The translations under genes and the position numbers were made by a program. Positions 60,216 to 64,000 of a stretch of DNA of 64,000 bases are shown here, piece after piece (position 1 is the stretch's first letter; the number at the start of each line of letters is the position of its first letter). The notes below the pieces were generated by a model. It had not been told where the DNA came from. It did not search any database and saw nothing but the letters and a program-made list of their open reading frames with translations. Source of the DNA: Parvularculaceae bacterium (GTDB lineage Bacteria; Pseudomonadota; Alphaproteobacteria; Caulobacterales; Parvularculaceae); assembly GCA_028284065.1 (NCBI GenBank), contig JANQSJ010000010.1, positions 310,001-374,000 of the forward strand, written 5' to 3'.

Positions 60216-61397
60216 ATGTTCACGAAATTCTTCCACGAGCTGAAGTCAGCAGGCCTCCCGGTCTCGTTGCGGGAATACCTGACGCTCATGGAGGCGATGG
60301 ACGCAGACCTCGCCGGCCGCCGGGTGGACGACTTTTATTTTCTGTCGCGGGCGGCGCTCGTGAAGGACGAGCGGAACCTCGACAAATTCGACCGCATTTT
60401 CGGCCACGTCTTCCGGGGACTGGAAACGCTTGGCGAAGGCGTCGAAGCGGAAATCCCGGAGGAATGGCTGAAGCTCCTCACCCAGAAATACCTCACCGAT
60501 GAAGAGAAGAAACAGATCGAAGCGCTCGGCGGCTGGGACCAGCTGATGGAGACGCTGAAGAAGCGCCTGGAGGAACAGAAAAAACGCCATCAGGGCGGGT
60601 CGAAGTGGATCGGCACAGGCGGAACGTCGCCCTTCGGCTCCGGCGGCTACAACCCCGAAGGCGTGCGCATCGGCAATGAAGGCGAACGCCAGGGCCGGGC
60701 GGTCAAGGTCTGGGAGAAACGCGACTACAAGAACCTGGACGACGACGTCGAGATCGGCACGCGGAACATAAAGATGGCCCTTCGCAAATTACGGCGCTTC
60801 GCGCGCGAAGGCGCCGCGGAGGAATTTGACGTCGACGGCACCATCGACGCCACCGCGCGCCACGGCTATCTCGATATCCAGATGCGTCCCGAACGGCGCA
60901 ACACTGTCAAGGTGCTGCTCTTTTTCGATATTGGCGGCTCGATGGATCCCTTCATCAAGCTGTGCGAGGAGCTTTTCTCCGCGGCGCGCACCGAATTCAA
61001 GCACCTTGAATATTTCTACTTCCACAACTGCCTTTACGACTATGTGTGGAAGGATAATAATCGTCGGTGGTCGGACAAAACGCCGACCTGGGACGTGCTG
61101 CACACCTACGCCTCGGACTACAAGGTCATCTTCGTGGGCGACGCGTCGATGAGCCCCTACGAGATCACCGTGCCGGGCGGCTCGGTCGAGTATTTTAACG
61201 AAGAGCCGGGCGCGAGCTGGGTGCAGAGGCTGACAGACGTTTATGAGAGCGTCGTGTGGCTGAACCCGATCCCGGAAACGCACTGGCGGAATGCGCCATC
61301 AATCCAGATGATGCGAGACCTTGTGCAGGGGCGGATGCATCCCCTGACGCTCGCCGGCCTCGACGCGGCGATGGCCGACCTGCGGCGCTCAAGCTGA
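60216..61397 (+). CDS. VWA domain-containing CoxE-like protein
   Basis: 393 residues. The N-terminal helical part (FFHELKSAGLPVSLREYLTL) leads to a charged, glycine-rich middle and a von Willebrand A domain: VLLFFDIGGSMDPFIKLCEEL carries a modified metal-ion-dependent adhesion site (D-I-G-G-S). Similar proteins pair with a MoxR-type AAA ATPase to activate metalloenzymes. No such ATPase is in this window, so the partner must be elsewhere. The start at 60216 lies in GATCAGATG with weak Shine-Dalgarno upstream. Confidence 0.9.
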   Translation: MFTKFFHELKSAGLPVSLREYLTLMEAMDADLAGRRVDDFYFLSRAALVKDERNLDKFDRIFGHVFRGLETLGEGVEAEIPEEWLKLLTQKYLTDEEKKQIEALGGWDQLMETLKKRLEEQKKRHQGGSKWIGTGGTSPFGSGGYNPEGVRIGNEGERQGRAVKVWEKRDYKNLDDDVEIGTRNIKMALRKLRRFAREGAAEEFDVDGTIDATARHGYLDIQMRPERRNTVKVLLFFDIGGSMDPFIKLCEELFSAARTEFKHLEYFYFHNCLYDYVWKDNNRRWSDKTPTWDVLHTYASDYKVIFVGDASMSPYEITVPGGSVEYFNEEPGASWVQRLTDVYESVVWLNPIPETHWRNAPSIQMMRDLVQGRMHPLTLAGLDAAMADLRRSS

Positions 61398-61398
61398 C

Positions 61399-61761
61399 TT
61401 AAGCCGCCCTCGCGCGCAGGGTCTCGGCATGGTCGACGGCGTCACGGGCGGCTGCGCGCAATGCGTCAACTTTCTTTCGCCGCGCGACAGTCTTCTCGGG
61501 CAGGTCGCCGATGAGGCCTTCGCCTTCCGCCGCCGCATCGCCGAGCGCCCAGGCGCCGACGCCGCGCGCCGACCCTTTCAGCGCATGGCACGCATCACGC
61601 CAGTCCCGGTCTTCCAGGGACGGGTCCAGACGCGCGACGAGCCGGCCGCAATGCTCAACGAACATGCAGAGAATCTCGTCCAGCAACTGCGCATCGCCGC
61701 ACGTGTAGCGCTCCAGATGGGACATATCGATCGCGGCGTCGCGAATTTCCCCCGCGGCCAT
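61399..61761 (-). CDS. HPt-domain protein
   Basis: 120 residues from ATG 61761 (GGAGAGGG upstream). Histidine-containing phosphotransfer domain: CHALKGSARGVGAWALGDAA has the phosphoryl-accepting histidine in an H-x-L-K-G-S motif, with flanking helices (QLLDEILCMFVEHC). It would shuttle a phosphate between a hybrid kinase and a response regulator, neither of which is nearby. It is convergent with the CoxE-like gene, one base from its stop. Confidence 0.88.
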   Translation of the reverse strand: MAAGEIRDAAIDMSHLERYTCGDAQLLDEILCMFVEHCGRLVARLDPSLEDRDWRDACHALKGSARGVGAWALGDAAAEGEGLIGDLPEKTVARRKKVDALRAAARDAVDHAETLRARAA

Positions 61762-61881
61762 AGAACCCTCTCCCATGTTCGGTCGTGCGCGCGCCTGCGC
61801 CACTTTTCGACGTGGAGACTAGGATCATTTAGGCGCCGGCCGCTTAACGCCATGGGCCGCATTCGCAACGGCGGATTAGGG

Positions 61882-62367
61882 TTAATTTTGCCCCTTGGCC
61901 GACTCTGCATCGGACGGCTCCGCGTCGGACGGCTCCGCGTCGGACGCGGCCTCGTCGTCGGCTTCAGGCTCGTCAGGTTCAGACGCCGCATCGCTTTCGG
62001 GCGCCGCTTCAGCCGCATCCTGCGCGGCGCCCTCCACAGCTTCTTCCGCGTTCCCTTCGACAATCTCCCCAACCTCCGGAACGCCTTCCGCAACGCCCTC
62101 GATTGCAACCTCCGCCGCTTCTTCCGCCGCCTCAGCGGCCTCCCCCAGCGCCTCGTCCGCCACATCGGCCGCATCGGCCGGGTCGGCGACGCCCGGATCG
62201 TCCTCGGAGTCGACATTCATGTGCGGGCCGTCCTCGGCGTTCTCATCCGCCGCAACCGCCTCTTCCGCAGCGCCGTCGCCGACCGCCTCGTCATTGGCGC
62301 CGCTGAACTGCCTGAACCCGATGGTCAGCGCCAGCGCCGCAGCGATCACAAGCAAGATGCGCAACAT
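61882..62367 (-). CDS. Acidic Ala/Glu-rich anchored protein
   Basis: 161 residues from ATG 62367 with GGGGAG upstream. An N-terminal hydrophobic segment (MLRILLVIAAALALTIGF) is followed by a very acidic, low-complexity region rich in alanine, glutamate and aspartate with short repeats (EAAEAAEEAAEVA, SDAEPSDAEPSDAES). No family is recognised. The repeats allow long open frames on the opposite strand, which are not genes. Probably a secreted or membrane-anchored disordered protein. Confidence 0.65.
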   Translation of the reverse strand: MLRILLVIAAALALTIGFRQFSGANDEAVGDGAAEEAVAADENAEDGPHMNVDSEDDPGVADPADAADVADEALGEAAEAAEEAAEVAIEGVAEGVPEVGEIVEGNAEEAVEGAAQDAAEAAPESDAASEPDEPEADDEAASDAEPSDAEPSDAESAKGQN

Positions 62368-62660
62368 GCGAAGTCTCCCCTCTGGCCCCATGGCCTCCGG
62401 ACAAGAATACGCCTCTTCCGCGTGCGCGTAAACTCGCAACGCCTTGTTTCCCCTCAGTCTTTTCTGGCGCCTACAGCCAAATCAGGATACTCCCCAACCA
62501 ACGGTCGCCGACGCGTCGCCGCATCGCCAATAACCCTCGCGACGACGACTTAAGTCGATGAGAACTGGGGGAGATGACATCCAGGGCGATTACCGGCCAT
62601 GTCATCGCGTAATATGTCGTCTTTAGGCCGCCCGCCGACGCAGACGCCACGGAGACGCCT

Positions 62661-64000
62661 ATGGGCGCGCGCCCAACAGAAGCCACCCATGTCCATATCG
62701 GCCGCAGCGTCTCGGACCAGTCGCTCGCGCTGAAGTTCGCAAACCGGCACGGACTGATCGCCGGCGCCACCGGGACCGGCAAGACCGTGACCCTGCAGAT
62801 CCTCGCAGAGGGCTTTTCAGCGGCGGGCGTGCCTGTCTTCTGCGCTGACGTGAAGGGCGATCTCGCAGGCCTCTCGCGGGCGAGCGATCCAAATCCAAAG
62901 CTCGATGCGCGTGCGGAAAAGACGGGTCCGAAGGATTACGGGCCGGCGGCTTTCCCGGTGCGGTTCTGGGACCTCTTCGGCGAGCAGGGAACGCCGGTGC
63001 GCGCCACGGTGACCGAGATGGGGCCGGTGCTGCTCTCGCGGCTCCTCGACCTTAATGACGTGCAGGAAGGCGTCCTGACGCTGAGCTTCAGGCTCGCCGA
63101 CGACGAGGGCCTCTTGCTCCTTGATCTGAAGGACCTGCGCGCCATGCTCGTCGAAGTCGGCGGGCGGACCAAAGAGCTATCGCTCAAATACGGCCACGTC
63201 ACGAAAGCATCGATCGGCGCGATCCAGCGGCGCCTTCTCGCCTTTGAGGAGGAAGGCGGCGACGCGTTTTTCGGCGAACCGGCGCTGGAGCTCGAGGATT
63301 TTCTCGATACGGACGAGACGGGCGCAGGCATTCTCAATATTCTGGCGGCGGACCGGTTGATGCGCGCGCCGAAGACCTATGCGGTGTTTCTGCTCTGGCT
63401 TCTGTCTGAGCTGTTCGAGCGCCTGCCGGAGGTGGGCGATCCCGACCGCCCGCGCCTGGTTTTCTTCTTCGATGAGGCGCACCTTCTTTTCGACCGCGCG
63501 CCGCGGGCGCTCGTCGACAAGGTGGAGCAGGTGGTGAAGCTCATCCGCTCGAAAGGCGTCGGCGTCTACTTCGTGACCCAGAACCCGCTCGACGTGCCGG
63601 ACGATGTCTCAAGCCAGCTCGGCAACCGCGTCATCCACGCCCTGCGCGCGTTTACGCCGAAGGAAAAGCGCGTCGTCAGGGCGGCCGCGGAGACGTTCCG
63701 GCCAAACCCTGACTTCGACAGCGAAGATGCGATCACCGTGCTGAAGGTCGGCGAGGCGCTCGTCTCTACGCTGAACGAAGATGGCGCCCCTGGCATTGTG
63801 CAGCGAACGCTCGTTCGCCCGCCCTCATCGCGCATGGGCCCCGTCTCGCCCGCCGAAAGGCGGGAGACAATTGTCGGCTCCGATGTGGCCGACGTCTATG
63901 GCGAGGCGGTCGACCGGGAGTCCGCTTACGAAATTCTGCGCGAACGCGCCGAGGCCCTCGCCGCGCAGGAAGCTGATGCGCCGCCGACCAAACGCGCATC
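62661..64000 (+). CDS. HerA/DUF853-family ATPase, 5' part
   Basis: The frame is open from ATG 62661 (GGAG upstream) to the window edge, about 446 residues without a stop. P-loop GATGTGKT near residue 38, followed by VPVFCADVKGDLAGLSRASD, a Walker B segment RLVFFFDEAHLLFD and an arginine-rich GVGVYFVTQNPLDVPDDVSS motif. This is the helicase HerA-like, DUF853 group, cytoplasmic ATPases of unknown role often called ATP-binding proteins. The C-terminal part lies beyond the window. Confidence 0.93.
   Translation, partial: MGARPTEATHVHIGRSVSDQSLALKFANRHGLIAGATGTGKTVTLQILAEGFSAAGVPVFCADVKGDLAGLSRASDPNPKLDARAEKTGPKDYGPAAFPVRFWDLFGEQGTPVRATVTEMGPVLLSRLLDLNDVQEGVLTLSFRLADDEGLLLLDLKDLRAMLVEVGGRTKELSLKYGHVTKASIGAIQRRLLAFEEEGGDAFFGEPALELEDFLDTDETGAGILNILAADRLMRAPKTYAVFLLWLLSELFERLPEVGDPDRPRLVFFFDEAHLLFDRAPRALVDKVEQVVKLIRSKGVGVYFVTQNPLDVPDDVSSQLGNRVIHALRAFTPKEKRVVRAAAETFRPNPDFDSEDAITVLKVGEALVSTLNEDGAPGIVQRTLVRPPSSRMGPVSPAERRETIVGSDVADVYGEAVDRESAYEILRERAEALAAQEADAPPTKRA

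Noticed and set aside
61895-62431. 178-codon plus-strand frame rich in serine and alanine
   Set aside because: It is the complement of the acidic Ala/Glu-rich repeats of the minus-strand gene.
1-64000. CRISPR array, rRNA operon, prophage structural genes, riboswitch
   Set aside because: I looked for regularly spaced repeats, rRNA-like stretches, capsid or tail genes and familiar riboswitch cores and saw none; this is a visual search only.

Overview
The window comes from a high-G+C alphaproteobacterium. By gene style (a GyrA of 938 residues with an acidic insert in its C-terminal half, a gyrA-coaD-cyclophilin run, a sphingomonad/parvularculid-type TonB receptor, and several TPR, DUF1800/DUF1501 and HupE proteins) I would guess a marine group such as Parvularculaceae or Hyphomonadaceae. 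That placement is inference; no rRNA is present.

Two parts meet at a tRNA-Tyr gene (18394-18479, minus strand, 3' end facing left). Left of it (1-18.2 kb) the DNA looks lower in G+C and is full of wreckage: an IS6-type transposase remnant, a decayed IS3 element, two serine-recombinase remnants, a broken DUF3489-DUF2924-recombinase cassette, a frameshifted 2-keto-4-pentenoate hydratase and truncated aromatic-catabolism genes. Intact cargo includes an M3 peptidase, an M19 dipeptidase, DUF6702 and HupE/UreJ-type membrane proteins, and a minus-strand catabolic operon (TauD-type dioxygenase, GST, CaiB/BaiF CoA-transferase, SDR) with a divergent LysR regulator. An outer-membrane protein and a TipAS-like MerR regulator are also present. 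This reads as an old genomic island at a tRNA 3' end.

Right of the tRNA is G+C-rich, tightly packed core-like DNA: rlmB, GST, SDR, HAD hydrolase, AidB-like acyl-CoA dehydrogenase, SDR, two cyclophilins, coaD, gyrA, a kelch protein, a globin, a D-aminoacylase-like amidohydrolase and an MlrC-like protein. Next comes an osmoprotection block (36-40 kb): glycine/sarcosine methyltransferase, sarcosine/dimethylglycine methyltransferase, a MarR regulator and a BCCT transporter, which together would make and import glycine betaine. A TPR-sulfotransferase and a large TonB receptor follow.

The most unusual part is 45.0-53.7 kb. It holds a HupE/UreJ protein; a lipoprotein fusing a thioredoxin-like domain, cytochrome c, a PHM-type dicopper monooxygenase and an EF-hand; then a translationally coupled operon of a cytochrome/PQQ-type quinoprotein, a class-II cytochrome c, a second HupE-like protein, a transmembrane anchor protein and two DUF6644 membrane proteins. 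The TonB receptor is divergent from it. It looks like an envelope redox system built on copper and PQQ whose substrate I cannot name. The window ends with an orphan membrane protein, a DUF1800/DUF1501 pair, a glycerophosphodiesterase, a CoxE-like VWA protein, an HPt protein, an acidic anchored protein and the start of a HerA/DUF853 ATPase cut by the window edge.
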